Below are positions 1 through 9,023 of a stretch of 64,000 bases of DNA, piece by piece. Where the stretch lies: the NCBI GenBank assembly GCA_015067945.1, contig SVLM01000007.1, positions 1-64,000 on the forward strand, written 5' to 3'. The first letter of the stretch is position 1, and each line of letters begins with the position of its first letter. The notes beneath the pieces are model-generated. The model saw nothing but the letters and a program-made list of their open reading frames with translations. It did no database searches and had not been told where the DNA came from. Position numbers and translations under genes: made by a program. The stretch comes from Oscillospiraceae bacterium. Lineage in GTDB: Bacteria; Bacillota; Clostridia; Oscillospirales; Oscillospiraceae.

Positions 1-22
1 CTTTTTTAATACTTCTGCTCAT
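1..22 (-). CDS. rpsS: 30S ribosomal protein S19 (partial, N-terminus only)
   Basis: Only the first seven codons are inside the window, reading MSRSIKK, the usual start of S19. A strong AAGGAGG ribosome-binding site lies just upstream and overlaps the rplB stop region. The position directly after rplB matches the conserved S10 operon order. The rest of the gene lies beyond the left edge. Confidence 0.85.
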
Positions 23-34
23 TTCATTTCCTCC

Positions 35-871
35 TTACTTGCTGTTTCTGCGCTTGACGATGAACTTATCAGTGGGGTTCTTCGTCTTACGAGTCTTGTA
101 ACCCAGAGCAGGCTTGCCCCAAGGAGTGACAGGGCCGGGACGGCCGATGGGGCTGCGGCCCTCACCACCACCGTGGGGGTGGTCATTGGGGTTCATAACA
201 GAGCCGCGGACGGTGGGACGGATACCCATGTGACGGGTACGGCCGGCCTTACCGATGTGAATGTTCTCGTGATCCAGATTGCCGACCTGACCGATGCAAG
301 CGGTGCAGTTGGTGCGGACATAACGGACCTCACCGGAGGGCAGACGGACCTGAGCCAGCTCGCCTTCCTTAGCCATCAGCTGAGCAGCGGTACCGGCGGA
401 GCGGACCATCTGAGCACCGTGGCCGGGCTGCAGCTCCACATTGTGGATAACAGTACCGACAGGAATGTTGGCAATGGGCAGGCAGTTACCGGGCTTGATA
501 TCGGCAGATGCGGAGGAGATAACCTTGTCGCCAGCCTTCAGGCCGTTGGGGGCCAGAATGTAGCTCAGGGTGTTGTCCTCGTAGCGGATCAGTGCAATAT
601 AAGCACTACGGTTGGGATCGTACTCCAGACGCTCGACAGTGGCGAACATATCCAGCTTCTGACGCTTGAAGTCGATGATACGGTACTTACGCTTGTTGCC
701 ACCGCCGCGATGACGGACGGTGATGTGACCATAGCTGTTGCGACCTGCATGCTTCTTGAGGGTCTCAACCAAGCTACGCTCAGGTTTTGCCTTCTTGTCC
801 ACACCGTCGAAGCCGGAAACAGTCATGTTACGGCGACCGGGGGTATAAGGCTTAAAAGTTTTAATAGCCAT
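35..871 (-). CDS. rplB: 50S ribosomal protein L2
   Basis: L2 binds 23S rRNA close to the peptidyl-transferase centre and is needed for subunit joining. The 278-residue product has the normal bacterial length, the basic N-terminus, and the highly conserved C-terminal stretch [20 protein letters not shown] at about residues 225-245, which includes the invariant histidine region. It lies between rplW and rpsS, 12 bases before rpsS, and is surely cotranscribed with them. Nothing unusual is seen. Confidence 0.98.
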   Translation of the reverse strand: MAIKTFKPYTPGRRNMTVSGFDGVDKKAKPERSLVETLKKHAGRNSYGHITVRHRGGGNKRKYRIIDFKRQKLDMFATVERLEYDPNRSAYIALIRYEDNTLSYILAPNGLKAGDKVISSASADIKPGNCLPIANIPVGTVIHNVELQPGHGAQMVRSAGTAAQLMAKEGELAQVRLPSGEVRYVRTNCTACIGQVGNLDHENIHIGKAGRTRHMGIRPTVRGSVMNPNDHPHGGGEGRSPIGRPGPVTPWGKPALGYKTRKTKNPTDKFIVKRRNSK

Positions 872-900
872 TTGCGTTTCGCTCCTTTATTGAGATTGGT

Positions 901-1194
901 TTAGACCATACCCTCGAACAGCTCGATGGTCTTGGATTTTTCAGTCAGAGTGACAATTGCCTTCTTGTAAGCAGGACGGCGGCCGGCGGGATAAGCACCG
1001 GTACGCTTGACCTTGCCCTGCATACGGACGGTGTTGACCTTAGCAACCTTTACGCCGAAAACTTCTTCGATGGCAGCCTTGATCTCAGTCTTGTTGGCGT
1101 TGATGTCCACCTTGAAAACGTACTTCTTGTCAGCAACGCCTTCCATGGACTGCTCGGTGATCACCGGGCTCTTGATAATATCATAAGCGTTCAT
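901..1194 (-). CDS. rplW: 50S ribosomal protein L23
   Basis: L23 sits at the exit of the polypeptide tunnel and docks trigger factor and SRP. The 97-residue protein begins [16 protein letters not shown], a typical L23 start, and has the [17 protein letters not shown] core followed by the basic loop. Its ATG shares one base with the rplD stop codon (TAATG), so the two genes are probably translationally coupled. It is followed by rplB after 29 bases. Confidence 0.97.
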   Translation of the reverse strand: MNAYDIIKSPVITEQSMEGVADKKYVFKVDINANKTEIKAAIEEVFGVKVAKVNTVRMQGKVKRTGAYPAGRRPAYKKAIVTLTEKSKTIELFEGMV

Positions 1195-1817
1195 TATGCG
1201 AATACCTCCACGATCTTGGCAAGGGCCTCCTGATCGATAACCAGCTTCTCAGCGTTCACGATGTCGTAAACATTGATCAGGTTAGCGAAGGTGACCTCGC
1301 AGCCGGGGATGTTGCGGCCGGACTTGACCACATTCTGGTCAGCGGCAGCAGTGATGACCAGGGGCTTCTTCTCGGCACCGACGGCAGCCAGGAAAGCAGC
1401 GAATTCCTTGGTCTTGGGAGCGTCCATCTTGATGGAGTCGATGACCACGATGGCAGCGGCAGCAGCCTTCGCACTCAGAGCAGACTTCAGAGCCAGACGC
1501 TTGGTCTTCTTATTCAGGGTGTAGCTGTAATCCCGGGGCTTGGGAGCGAACACGATACCACCGTGGGTCCACTGAGGAGCACGGGTGCTGCCCTGGCGAG
1601 CACGGCCGGTGCCCTTCTGACGCCAGGGCTTACGGCCACCGCCGGAAACCTCAGCGCGGGTCAGAGCGGACTGTGTGCCCTGACGGCAGTTAGCCAGGTG
1701 ATTCTTAACTACATCGTGAACAACGGCCTTGTTAGGCTCGATGCCAAACACAGCTTCGGGCAGTTCGATCTCGCCAACCAGCTTGCCGGACATATTGTAA
1801 ACATTTGTCTTAAGCAT
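1194..1817 (-). CDS. rplD: 50S ribosomal protein L4
   Basis: L4 lines the exit-tunnel constriction and, in enterobacteria, also represses the S10 operon. The 207-residue product has the conserved extended loop around residues 60-90 ([19 protein letters not shown]), where macrolide resistance changes are known in other species. It lies 19 bases after rplC and overlaps rplW by one base. Whether it autoregulates here cannot be told; L4 autoregulation is not established for Firmicutes. Confidence 0.97.
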   Translation of the reverse strand: MLKTNVYNMSGKLVGEIELPEAVFGIEPNKAVVHDVVKNHLANCRQGTQSALTRAEVSGGGRKPWRQKGTGRARQGSTRAPQWTHGGIVFAPKPRDYSYTLNKKTKRLALKSALSAKAAAAAIVVIDSIKMDAPKTKEFAAFLAAVGAEKKPLVITAAADQNVVKSGRNIPGCEVTFANLINVYDIVNAEKLVIDQEALAKIVEVFA

Positions 1818-1836
1818 GATTTAAGATCTCCTTTCC

Positions 1837-2556
1837 TTAGCCTCTTGCGGAAGCCTTCTGGGGGTTTCTGCCGGAAGCCTTCTGCGGGTTCTTGCTGATG
1901 TCAGCACCAGCCTGCTTGACCTTGTGGTTCTTAACGGTGTTACGGATATAGACCAGACCGCCCTTGGGGCCGGGGATGGCGCCGCGGATGACGATCATGT
2001 TCAGCTCTGCATCAACCTTAACAACTTCCAGGTTCTCAATGGTGACCTGCACATTGCCCATCTGGCCTGCGCCGATCTTGCCGGGGAAAATGCGGCTCTG
2101 ATGGGAAGATGCGCCCATGGAGCCTGCGTGACGGTGGACAGGGCCGCCGCCGTGGGTCATGTCAGTGCGGTGAGCGCCGTAACGCTTAACAACGCCCTGG
2201 TAGCCGTGACCCTTGGAGATGCCGGTGACATCGATCCAGTCGCCAGCAGCGAAGGTGTCAGCCTTAACTTCGTCGCCGACGTTCATGTCAGCAGCGCCTT
2301 CCAGCTTGAACTCCTTCAGGTACTTCTTGGGGGCAACGCCAGCCTTCTTCAGGTGGCCTGCCTCAGGCTTGCTCAGCTTGGACTCCTTCACATCGCCGAA
2401 GCCCAGCTGGACGGCGGTGTAGCCGTCGGTCTCAACGGTCTTCTTCTGAGTAACGACGCAGGGGCCGGCTTCCACGACGGTAACCGGAATGACCTTGCCG
2501 CTCTCATCGAAGATCTGGGTCATGCCCACTTTTTTGCCGATGATTGCTTTCTTCAT
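1837..2556 (-). CDS. rplC: 50S ribosomal protein L3 with repeated C-terminal tail
   Basis: L3 is an early 23S rRNA-binding protein. The start [16 protein letters not shown] and the internal motif [19 protein letters not shown] are typical. At 239 residues it is about 25-30 residues longer than usual for Firmicutes L3. The extra length is a C-terminal tail in which NPQKAS occurs twice, encoded by two near-identical 21-bp direct repeats at about 1846-1890. The tail is basic and would be expected on the ribosome surface (inference). rpsJ lies upstream and rplD downstream. Confidence 0.96.
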   Translation of the reverse strand: MKKAIIGKKVGMTQIFDESGKVIPVTVVEAGPCVVTQKKTVETDGYTAVQLGFGDVKESKLSKPEAGHLKKAGVAPKKYLKEFKLEGAADMNVGDEVKADTFAAGDWIDVTGISKGHGYQGVVKRYGAHRTDMTHGGGPVHRHAGSMGASSHQSRIFPGKIGAGQMGNVQVTIENLEVVKVDAELNMIVIRGAIPGPKGGLVYIRNTVKNHKVKQAGADISKNPQKASGRNPQKASARG

Positions 2557-2628
2557 TTGGGTTTACTCCTTTTGTTTTAGGTTATTGGTTGACAGCGCAT
2601 TGGGAACGCTTGCCAACATGACCCGTCC

Positions 2629-2688
2629 GCCCGATGCTTTTCAGTGCGGGCAGCGGTGAATTCCTATATTTTATAATGTATAGGAATT
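2629..2688 (-). promoter_or_regulatory. two hairpins between rpsJ and rplC
   Basis: The 130-base gap between rpsJ and rplC holds an inverted repeat AATTCCTATA...TATAGGAATT (2659-2688), which overlaps the rpsJ stop codon, and a second GC-rich hairpin (about 2629-2653). Neither has a T-run. They may be RNA processing or stability signals in the operon mRNA, but no function is proven. Confidence 0.5.
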
Positions 2689-2998
2689 ACAGCTTTATCT
2701 CAATTTCAACGCCAGCCGGCAGATCCAGGCTCATCAGAGCCTCAACGGTCTTCTGGTTGGGGTTGAGAATATCGATCAGTCTCTTGTGGGTTCTGCGCTC
2801 GAACTGCTCACGGCTGTCCTTATACTTGTGAACAGCACGAAGGATAGTCACAACTTCCTTCTTGGTGGGCAGCGGGATGGGGCCGGAGACGGAAGCACCG
2901 TTACGCTTTGCGGTCTCCACGATCTTTGCCGCGCTGGAGTCGATCAGCTGATGATCATAAGCCTTCAGCCGGATGCGGATCATTTCCTGGTTTGCCAT
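2687..2998 (-). CDS. rpsJ: 30S ribosomal protein S10
   Basis: S10 is a 30S head protein that also joins NusB in antitermination complexes. The 103-residue protein shows the standard S10 sequence ([40 protein letters not shown]). It is the first gene of the operon here, as in most bacteria. A strong ribosome-binding site (AGGAGG) lies about 8 bases before the ATG. The promoter is about 280 bases upstream. Confidence 0.98.
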   Translation of the reverse strand: MANQEMIRIRLKAYDHQLIDSSAAKIVETAKRNGASVSGPIPLPTKKEVVTILRAVHKYKDSREQFERRTHKRLIDILNPNQKTVEALMSLDLPAGVEIEIKL

Positions 2999-2999
2999 G

Positions 3000-3274
3000 G
3001 TTTGTTTTCCTCCTTGATGTTAACGTACTCAGTTTGCTTGGTTGTCTGGGTACGGTCGAACTTCTCTGTTCACGCCGCCGTGCGTATCATTCCGGGCCAA
3101 GAAAAATGGCCGACGCAAGGCCGACCCATTCTCCTGCCGCAGCGATATACGCGTGCGCAAAACAGAAGCAAGTTCAGCCGCCCGATGACCGGACATACTC
3201 CGCGGAAGTTACCGTTTTTTAGACGCAATCTCCCGCATCATCGCAGTGCGCGCGCAGAATGTCCCTACACGCGC
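3000..3274 (-). other. long 5' leader of the S10 operon
   Basis: About 275 transcribed bases separate the promoter at 3281-3309 from rpsJ. No convincing ORF lies in it on the minus strand. It is GC-rich and contains complementary segments, such as GGCC pairs near 3088-3110, so it can fold. A leader this long suggests post-initiation control of ribosomal protein synthesis, but no known r-protein leader class was recognised. Confidence 0.5.
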
Positions 3275-3280
3275 TCGATT

Positions 3281-3309
3281 ATGATATCACCACATACGCA
3301 TTTTGTCAA
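3281..3309 (-). promoter_or_regulatory. sigma-A promoter of the S10 operon
   Basis: On the minus strand TTGACA (3304-3309) and TATCAT (3281-3286) are separated by 17 bases. This is a near-consensus housekeeping promoter, as expected for a highly expressed ribosomal protein operon. Confidence 0.85.
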
Positions 3310-3331
3310 GCACTATTTTAGAAAATATTAC

Positions 3332-3368
3332 AAAAAATTCTCCGTAATTTCAGTCATTACGGAGAATT
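3332..3368 (-). terminator. intrinsic terminator of the SGNH lipoprotein gene
   Basis: A 13-bp stem (AATTCTCCGTAAT with its complement, 7-base loop, 3336-3368) is followed on the minus strand by a T-run at 3332-3337. It ends 15 bases after the stop of the upstream lipoprotein gene and insulates the S10 promoter. Confidence 0.88.
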
Positions 3369-3383
3369 TATTTTCTATGGTTT

Positions 3384-4217
3384 TTATTCCGCAGGCAGGA
3401 CCTTTTTTAGCTCTTCCTCCAGAATTTCCGCAAGCCGTGCATGTTTTTCTTCCGAAGGATGTACGCCGTCCGGGAACCAGTTAATCATATCGTTATTGAT
3501 CTGCTCATTGTGCAGCAAATCGATCAGCGGCAGGTCGTAATAATCACAAACTTCCTTCATGGCATCATAGATGTCCTGCAAGGTGCCGTTTCTGGAGAAG
3601 GAGTATCCCAAGCCCCAGCCGGTTTCTGCATTGCCGAAGCGGCAGCTGTTCAGCGGAGAAATCACCACGATTTCCGCATCCGGGTTATCATTCAGGATTT
3701 TCTCGATGCAATAACGCATATTGCTGTAAAATGTGCCGCCGGTTTCAATGTTATCTTCCATGGAACCCAGCTTCTGATTCCCCTTCCAGTCGTTGACACC
3801 AAAGGCCAGGGTCACCAGCTCCGCTGCAATAAAATCCATCTTGTCAATATGTTCCCGTCCGCTGAGCTTATCCAGCACAGTACCCGGATGGACAAAGCCG
3901 GAGCCGCCCACGGCACTGTTGATCAGCGTCCAGCCGGTGCTCTTGGACAGCAGTGCCGCCCAGCCAAGCTTAGCATTAAACGCCAGCTTACCCGCACCGT
4001 TCTCGATAACACTGTAATAACCCTGGGTGATGCTGTCACCGAGGGCGAACCAGTTGATCCGTCCGTCGCCGTTCTCGTCCAGAAATCTGGGAGGGCCTGC
4101 CTCCGTCGGCTCTGTGGTGGGTGTGGTGGGAGTTTCCGGTGCGGGAGACTCCTGGGATGCACAGCCGGTAACAATCAGCAGCATTACCGCCAGAAAAAAC
4201 GCCAAAAGCTTTTTCAT
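3384..4217 (-). CDS. SGNH/GDSL-family hydrolase, lipoprotein
   Basis: This is probably a secreted, membrane-anchored esterase or acylhydrolase; the substrate is unknown. The start at 4217 is chosen because it follows a GAGGAG site and begins a clean lipoprotein signal (MKKLLAFFLAVMLLIVTGC, Cys19); an in-frame ATG further out lacks both. A short Pro/Thr/Glu linker follows. SGNH blocks are visible: GDSITQG (Ser62), GVND in the middle, and DGVHPS near the end (Asp/His). A DENGDGRIN segment (47-55) resembles a dockerin or EF-hand calcium loop. The gene is monocistronic, with its own promoter and terminator. Confidence 0.85.
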   Translation of the reverse strand: MKKLLAFFLAVMLLIVTGCASQESPAPETPTTPTTEPTEAGPPRFLDENGDGRINWFALGDSITQGYYSVIENGAGKLAFNAKLGWAALLSKSTGWTLINSAVGGSGFVHPGTVLDKLSGREHIDKMDFIAAELVTLAFGVNDWKGNQKLGSMEDNIETGGTFYSNMRYCIEKILNDNPDAEIVVISPLNSCRFGNAETGWGLGYSFSRNGTLQDIYDAMKEVCDYYDLPLIDLLHNEQINNDMINWFPDGVHPSEEKHARLAEILEEELKKVLPAE

Positions 4218-4247
4218 AACAAAATCTCCTCTTGCAAATTTGTATAT

Positions 4248-4276
4248 ATTATAATGTATATTTTTCTGCATTGCAA
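4248..4276 (-). promoter_or_regulatory. sigma-A promoter of the SGNH lipoprotein gene
   Basis: Minus-strand TTGCAA (4271-4276) and TATAAT (4248-4253) are 17 bases apart. The predicted transcript begins about 25 bases before the chosen ATG, which supports the 4217 start. Confidence 0.8.
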
Positions 4277-4293
4277 TACTTTTTTAGAACCGT

Positions 4294-4321
4294 TCTATTT
4301 GTCCATCCACGGACATACCCT
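4294..4321 (+). promoter_or_regulatory. possible sigma-E-type promoter of spoIVA
   Basis: TCTATTT (4294-4300) and CATACCCT (4314-4321), 13 bases apart, resemble the mother-cell sigma-E pattern (ATATT then CATACANT). spoIVA is a known sigma-E gene in Bacillus. A GGCAGGA/TCCTGCC hairpin (4334-4355) lies between this site and the ribosome-binding site. The match is imperfect. Confidence 0.35.
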
Positions 4322-4372
4322 TTGGTAGACCGTGGCAGGAGCCTTCCCTCCTGCCGGATGAGGAGGCTGGCT

Positions 4373-5836
4373 ATGGAAAACATTTACGCTGACATCGCCA
4401 AACGCACCGGCGGAAACATTTACATTGGCGTGGTAGGCCCGGTTCGCACCGGAAAAAGTACATTGATCAAGCGGATCATGGAGCAGCTGGTAATTCCCGG
4501 CATTGACGACCCATACCGCAAAGAACGGGCCAGGGATGAGCTGCCCCAAAGCGGCTCGGGGAAAACCATTATGACCTCGGAGCCGAAATTTGTTCCCGAG
4601 GAAGCAGTGGAGATTTCTCCCGACGGTACCACCACCCTCCGGGTGCGTATGATCGACTCCGTGGGCTATATGGTAGACGGAGCCGTGGGAGCTGAGGAGG
4701 ATGGCGTACCACGGATGGTCACCACGCCTTGGTACGATTACGAAATCCCCCTGACCGAGGCGGCAGAGTTAGGAACGAAAAAGGTCATGGAGGAACATTG
4801 CTCCATTGGTCTGGTGGTCACCACCGACGGCACGGTTACGGATATTCCCCGGGAGGACTACCTGACCGCTGAGGACCGGGCCATCCGGGATATGCAGGCC
4901 ACCGGCAAGCCTTACTTAGTCATCATCAATTCCCGTACCCCGGGTTCTGCCACCGCTCAGTCCATTCGCAAGGATATCGCCCAGCGTTACGGCATTGAGC
5001 CGATGATTGCCGATTGTCAGGCTCTTACTACCGAGGATATTGCGGATATTCTCAAGCATTTGCTGTACGCATTCCCCTTAAAGCAGCTGTTGGTGTTCCT
5101 GCCCCGGTGGATGGACGCTCTGGAAGCCGACCACCCGGTAAAAGCCGCACTGTATGAAGCACTTCTGCTCCGGGCACAGCAGATTTCCGCCCTTGGTCAG
5201 GCCGAGGCCACGCTGTCTTCCCTGCAAGAGCTGGAGCAGGTTTTGGATTTTGCCATCCGGGACATTGATCTGGCCACCGGGACGGTATCCTGTGCCCTGC
5301 AGTTCCCGGAGGCTCTCTTCTACGAGATTCTCAGTGCCAAGGCCGGTATGCCCATCGAAAACGATGCTCAATTGCTCCAGCTGCTGACAGATCTGGCCCA
5401 AACCAAGCAGGAGTACGACAAAATTTCCGACGCTCTGGCATCGGTGAAAGCCACCGGCTACGGCATCGTCATGCCCACCGCCGAGGAAATGACCCTCCAG
5501 CCCCCGGAGTTACTGCGAAAGGGCGGTGCGTTTGGTGTGAAGCTGAAAGCCGGTGCTCCCTCCATTCACATGATCCGGGTGGATATCGATACAGAAATCA
5601 GCCCCATGGTCGGAGGCGAGCAGCAGAGCCAGGAGCTGATCAATTACCTGACCGGCGAGGATCCGGAGAAGCTGTGGGAGAGCAACATTTTCGGCCGCAC
5701 CGTGTACGATCTGATCCGGGAGGGTCTTACCGCCAAGGTGATCCGGATGCCGGAGGATGTCCGAGCCAAATTCCGTGGCACTCTGGGGCGCATCGTCAAC
5801 GAAGGTGCCACCGGCCTGATCTGTTTAATTCTGTAA
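4373..5836 (+). CDS. spoIVA: stage IV sporulation protein A
   Basis: SpoIVA is the ATPase that polymerises on the forespore outer membrane to form the basement layer of the spore coat. The 487-residue product matches the family length. The start MENIYADIAKRTGGNIYIGV is characteristic and is followed by a P-loop, GPVRTGKS (about 22-29). The DSVGYMVDGAVG region and the conserved C-terminus (KFRGTLGRIVNEGATGLICLIL) are present. The ATG at 4373 follows an AGGAGG site; earlier in-frame ATGs lie in untranslated sequence. It stands alone between two terminators. Its presence says the organism can probably form endospores. Confidence 0.96.
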   Translation: MENIYADIAKRTGGNIYIGVVGPVRTGKSTLIKRIMEQLVIPGIDDPYRKERARDELPQSGSGKTIMTSEPKFVPEEAVEISPDGTTTLRVRMIDSVGYMVDGAVGAEEDGVPRMVTTPWYDYEIPLTEAAELGTKKVMEEHCSIGLVVTTDGTVTDIPREDYLTAEDRAIRDMQATGKPYLVIINSRTPGSATAQSIRKDIAQRYGIEPMIADCQALTTEDIADILKHLLYAFPLKQLLVFLPRWMDALEADHPVKAALYEALLLRAQQISALGQAEATLSSLQELEQVLDFAIRDIDLATGTVSCALQFPEALFYEILSAKAGMPIENDAQLLQLLTDLAQTKQEYDKISDALASVKATGYGIVMPTAEEMTLQPPELLRKGGAFGVKLKAGAPSIHMIRVDIDTEISPMVGGEQQSQELINYLTGEDPEKLWESNIFGRTVYDLIREGLTAKVIRMPEDVRAKFRGTLGRIVNEGATGLICLIL

Positions 5837-5848
5837 TATCCTTTGTAG

Positions 5849-5875
5849 GGGCCGGTGATCACACCGGCCCTTTTC
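5849..5875 (+). terminator. terminator of spoIVA
   Basis: GGGCCGGTG and CACCGGCCC form a 9-bp stem with a 4-base loop, followed by TTTT. It lies 13 bases after the spoIVA stop codon and starts inside a GTAGGGG repeat motif that recurs in the window. Confidence 0.75.
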
Positions 5876-5972
5876 TGTCATTGCGAGCCAGTGCTCACAC
5901 TGGCGTGGCAATCTCCCAGATACTTCTCCTAACCAGGGGGATTGCCACGTCGCTTCGCTCCTCGCAATGACA
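5876..5972 (+). repeat. 97-bp palindromic intergenic repeat, copy 1
   Basis: The ends are inverted (TGTCATTGCGAG and CTCGCAATGACA). Nested inside are GTGGCAATC/GATTGCCAC and CCAGTG/CACTGG pairs. A second copy lies at 22598-22686 and a fragment at about 33319-33345. It has no coding capacity. It looks like a miniature non-autonomous repeat, common in gut Clostridia. Confidence 0.8.
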
Positions 5973-6112
5973 CATTATCGTTGTGTTGGTCCTTCTCTTC
6001 ACGGAGAAGGCTTTTTATTTTCTGGCAGAAAAAGTGCTTTTACTCTTTACCCCCGGGGAAATTTGTGCTAGAATATAAAATACTTTATTTTGGCAAACCG
6101 GGAGCAATGCAA

Positions 6113-8947
6113 ATGAAAGCGAAGAAAATCAAAACTCTACAACCGAAGCCCAAGTTTCAGCATGGCTGGATCTATCTGGTGCTGGCCTTCTTATTCCCCC
6201 TTTTCAGCATGCTGCTGTACATGCGAGGGGCAGAATGTCATCCCTTCGGCGATTACTCCATGCTGTACTCGGACAATTACCACCAGTATTTCCCCTTCTT
6301 CAAGGCCTTCCGTCAGGCTCTGCTCAGCGGCGATTCCTTGCTGTACAGCTGGGATGTGGGCATGGGTCTGGACTATCTGGGACTGATTTCCTACTACCTT
6401 TCCTCCCCGCTGAACCTGCTGAGCGTGTTGGTACCAGAGGAATCTGTGCTGGACTTCTTCTCCCTTCTGGTGCCGCTGAAGATGGCTTTCGCCAGCCTGT
6501 TCTTCGCCATCTTCCTGAAGAAAACCTTTGACAAGGAGGATCTGTCCCTGCCCATTTTCGGCACCTTCTACGGCATGTGTGCATGGGCCATGGGTTATCA
6601 GTGGAACCTGATGTGGCTGGACAGCTTTGCCCTGCTGCCTCTGGTTGCTCTTGGCACTATCAGCCTGCTTCGTGACAAAAAGTTCATCCTTTACACCGTT
6701 TCTCTGTTTTTGGCTATTTATGCCAACTATTATGTTGGATTTTTCGTTTGCATTTTCGTTTTACTTTTGTTTTTCTGCTATCAGATCTGCCGGGGCAAGA
6801 GCGTCAAGCGGATGTTCCAGGATCTGGTGCGAATCGGTGTTTTCAGTGCCCTCGCCATCGGCATGACCGCCTTCCTGACCCTCCCGGCTTTCACCGCCCT
6901 GCAGTCCACCCAATCCAGCGTCAACACCTTCCCGGAAGGCTTTGCCGTCAACATCATCTCCGGGCAGAGCGTCACCACCGCCAAAACCGCCTGGGAAGCC
7001 TATAAGACCGCTAAAGAGGCCGGCGGCGATTTCTTCCGGCTCATCGGCCTTTGGCTGGACGCGGTATTGGCCTCTGTTCCTCCTCTGTGGGACGGCATGG
7101 TCAAGGTCGCGGGCAATATGAACGGCGGTCTGGAACCCACCTTCAAGGAAGGTCTGCCCAACCTGTACTGCGGTGTTGGCACTGTAATGCTTGCATTCCT
7201 GTTCCTGACCACCAAGCATGTCCGCAAATCGGATAAGATCTGCTCCGTATTTCTGCTGGTGTTCTTCATCCTCAGCTTTATTATCCGCCAGCTGGACTAT
7301 ATCTGGCACGGCTTCCACTTCACCAACATGATCCCCTATCGGTTCAGCTTCCTGTTCAGCTTTGTGATGCTGTATATGGCCTACCGGGCCTTCCTGCTCC
7401 GCCGCCACATGAAGATTTGGCAGATTCTCATCGCCGGTGCCTTGGCACTGCTGGTGATCAGCCGGGGCGATCTGCAAAATCAGCAGTACACCACCTACAA
7501 CTTCACATTCCTGGCATTGTATCTTGGCTGCCTGATTTTCCATCAATTTGGCTGCCGGATGCCGGAAAACCCCAAAAAGAAGGTCCTTCGCCGGATCTGC
7601 CGGGGCCGCATGTACCGCCGCATCGGTGCTACTCTGGTGCTGCTGGCGGTCATGGTGGTGGAGCTGATCATGAACACCGTGAACTTCTCCGTCACCTTCC
7701 CCCGAACCAACGCCGTCAATTATCCCAAGGGTACGGACTCTGCCCAGCAGGCCGTCAGCTATATGAAGTACTATGAATCCCTGCGGGATAACGAGCTGTT
7801 CTACCGCACCGAAGTCACCCACTCCCAAACGCTGAACGACGGTGCCCTGAACGGTTACCATGGCATTTCCACCTTCACCAGCTCCGCCAATGTCAAGGTC
7901 ACAGAGTTTATGAAAACTCTGGGCTATGGAGCGAAGAACACCTACAACCGCTACTGCTTCGAAGAGTCCTCCCCGGTTTCCAATCTGTTCTTAAACCTGA
8001 AATATATGCTGGAACGGGATGCAAAGGTGGAAGAAAATCCCTACTTCACCACCGTCCACAATTTCGACAGCGTATATATCCAGCAGAACAATATGTACCT
8101 GCCTCTGGGATTCCTTGCCGAAAGCACTTTGGCAGATCTATCCTTTGAGAACGCCAATATTTTTGGTTTCCAAAACGAGCTCTTCAAAGCCGCTACCGGC
8201 CTGGAGGAAGCCGTTTGGGCCTATACCCCCTTCGATTGGCTGACCTTCACCGAGCGGAATGTAACCATTCAAAACTCCACAGGAGCCGGGTACTGCTCCT
8301 ATAAAGCTGGCGGCTCCACCGGCTATGCGATCTACAACTACAACATTGAAGCGGCCGGCTTTATGTGTCTGGATATTACCATGCCCGGCCGCAACACCTA
8401 CAATGTTTACCGCAACGGTGAGCATCTGTTCACCGAAAGCATCAGCCTGCCCCAGACCATCGCCGTCGGTCAGGTAGCCCCCGGCGATTTGATCGAGGTT
8501 CGGGTAACCTGCAGTGCCAACACCTCCAACACCATCAACATCAAAGCCGCTCTGCTGGATGACACCGTTTTCCGCAGAGGCTACGATATACTGTCCGCAT
8601 CCACCCTGGAGCTGACAGAATTCTCCAACACCGCAGTGGAAGGCATTATCCACTGCAACCGTGACGGTCTGCTGTACACCTCCATCCCCCAGAACAGCAC
8701 CAACTGGCACGCCTATGTGGACGGCAAGGAAGTGGATGTCAGGCTGGTGGGCGATGTGATGATCGCTCTGGATTTGACCGAGGGTGACCACACTATCCGC
8801 TTTGAATACCGCAATCCGTCCTTCAATACCGGCTTGGCGGTTTCGCTGATCTGCTTCGTATTGTTCGCCGCAGCCATTGCGTTGAAACTAACCTATCCCA
8901 AGTACAAGCCTATTTTGGACAAAGCACTGGACAAATTCCGCAAATAA
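6113..8947 (+). CDS. YfhO-family integral membrane protein
   Basis: The 944-residue product has a short basic N-terminus, about a dozen hydrophobic segments in its first two thirds, then a large extracytoplasmic region (about 590-910) and one final membrane helix. It carries family features such as YSDNYHQYFPF near residue 55 and SFLFSFVMLYMAY. In Gram-positive bacteria YfhO-type proteins are GT-C-like and some act in glycosylation of lipoteichoic acid; the acceptor here is unknown. The start at 6113 is preferred because the GGGAG site is 8 bases away; the ATG at 6107 is too close. A TAGAAT -10-like box lies at 6069-6074. Confidence 0.85.
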   Translation: MKAKKIKTLQPKPKFQHGWIYLVLAFLFPLFSMLLYMRGAECHPFGDYSMLYSDNYHQYFPFFKAFRQALLSGDSLLYSWDVGMGLDYLGLISYYLSSPLNLLSVLVPEESVLDFFSLLVPLKMAFASLFFAIFLKKTFDKEDLSLPIFGTFYGMCAWAMGYQWNLMWLDSFALLPLVALGTISLLRDKKFILYTVSLFLAIYANYYVGFFVCIFVLLLFFCYQICRGKSVKRMFQDLVRIGVFSALAIGMTAFLTLPAFTALQSTQSSVNTFPEGFAVNIISGQSVTTAKTAWEAYKTAKEAGGDFFRLIGLWLDAVLASVPPLWDGMVKVAGNMNGGLEPTFKEGLPNLYCGVGTVMLAFLFLTTKHVRKSDKICSVFLLVFFILSFIIRQLDYIWHGFHFTNMIPYRFSFLFSFVMLYMAYRAFLLRRHMKIWQILIAGALALLVISRGDLQNQQYTTYNFTFLALYLGCLIFHQFGCRMPENPKKKVLRRICRGRMYRRIGATLVLLAVMVVELIMNTVNFSVTFPRTNAVNYPKGTDSAQQAVSYMKYYESLRDNELFYRTEVTHSQTLNDGALNGYHGISTFTSSANVKVTEFMKTLGYGAKNTYNRYCFEESSPVSNLFLNLKYMLERDAKVEENPYFTTVHNFDSVYIQQNNMYLPLGFLAESTLADLSFENANIFGFQNELFKAATGLEEAVWAYTPFDWLTFTERNVTIQNSTGAGYCSYKAGGSTGYAIYNYNIEAAGFMCLDITMPGRNTYNVYRNGEHLFTESISLPQTIAVGQVAPGDLIEVRVTCSANTSNTINIKAALLDDTVFRRGYDILSASTLELTEFSNTAVEGIIHCNRDGLLYTSIPQNSTNWHAYVDGKEVDVRLVGDVMIALDLTEGDHTIRFEYRNPSFNTGLAVSLICFVLFAAAIALKLTYPKYKPILDKALDKFRK

Positions 8948-8955
8948 ACTTCGAT

Positions 8956-8988
8956 CCTCCGCAGGTAGTTCCTGCGGGGGATTTTTTA
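8956..8988 (+). terminator. terminator of the YfhO-family gene
   Basis: CCTCCGCAGG and CCTGCGGGGG form a stem with a 5-base loop, followed by ATTTTTTATT. It ends exactly where the next promoter begins. Confidence 0.85.
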
Positions 8989-9017
8989 TTGACAAGTATA
9001 AATAGAACCATTATAAT
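8989..9017 (+). promoter_or_regulatory. consensus sigma-A promoter of the PfoR-like gene
   Basis: TTGACA (8989-8994) and TATAAT (9012-9017) with a 17-base spacer form a perfect-consensus promoter. It would be very strong, so expression is likely to be limited later, in the 200-base leader. Confidence 0.9.
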
Positions 9018-9023
9018 CATGTC

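Noticed and set aside
173..904. Long plus-strand ORF opposite rplB
   Set aside because: It is the antisense shadow of a highly conserved ribosomal gene, with low-complexity composition and no ribosome-binding site.
3384..4217. Cellulosomal dockerin protein
   Set aside because: There is only one EF-hand-like segment directly before the hydrolase domain, not the paired dockerin repeats.
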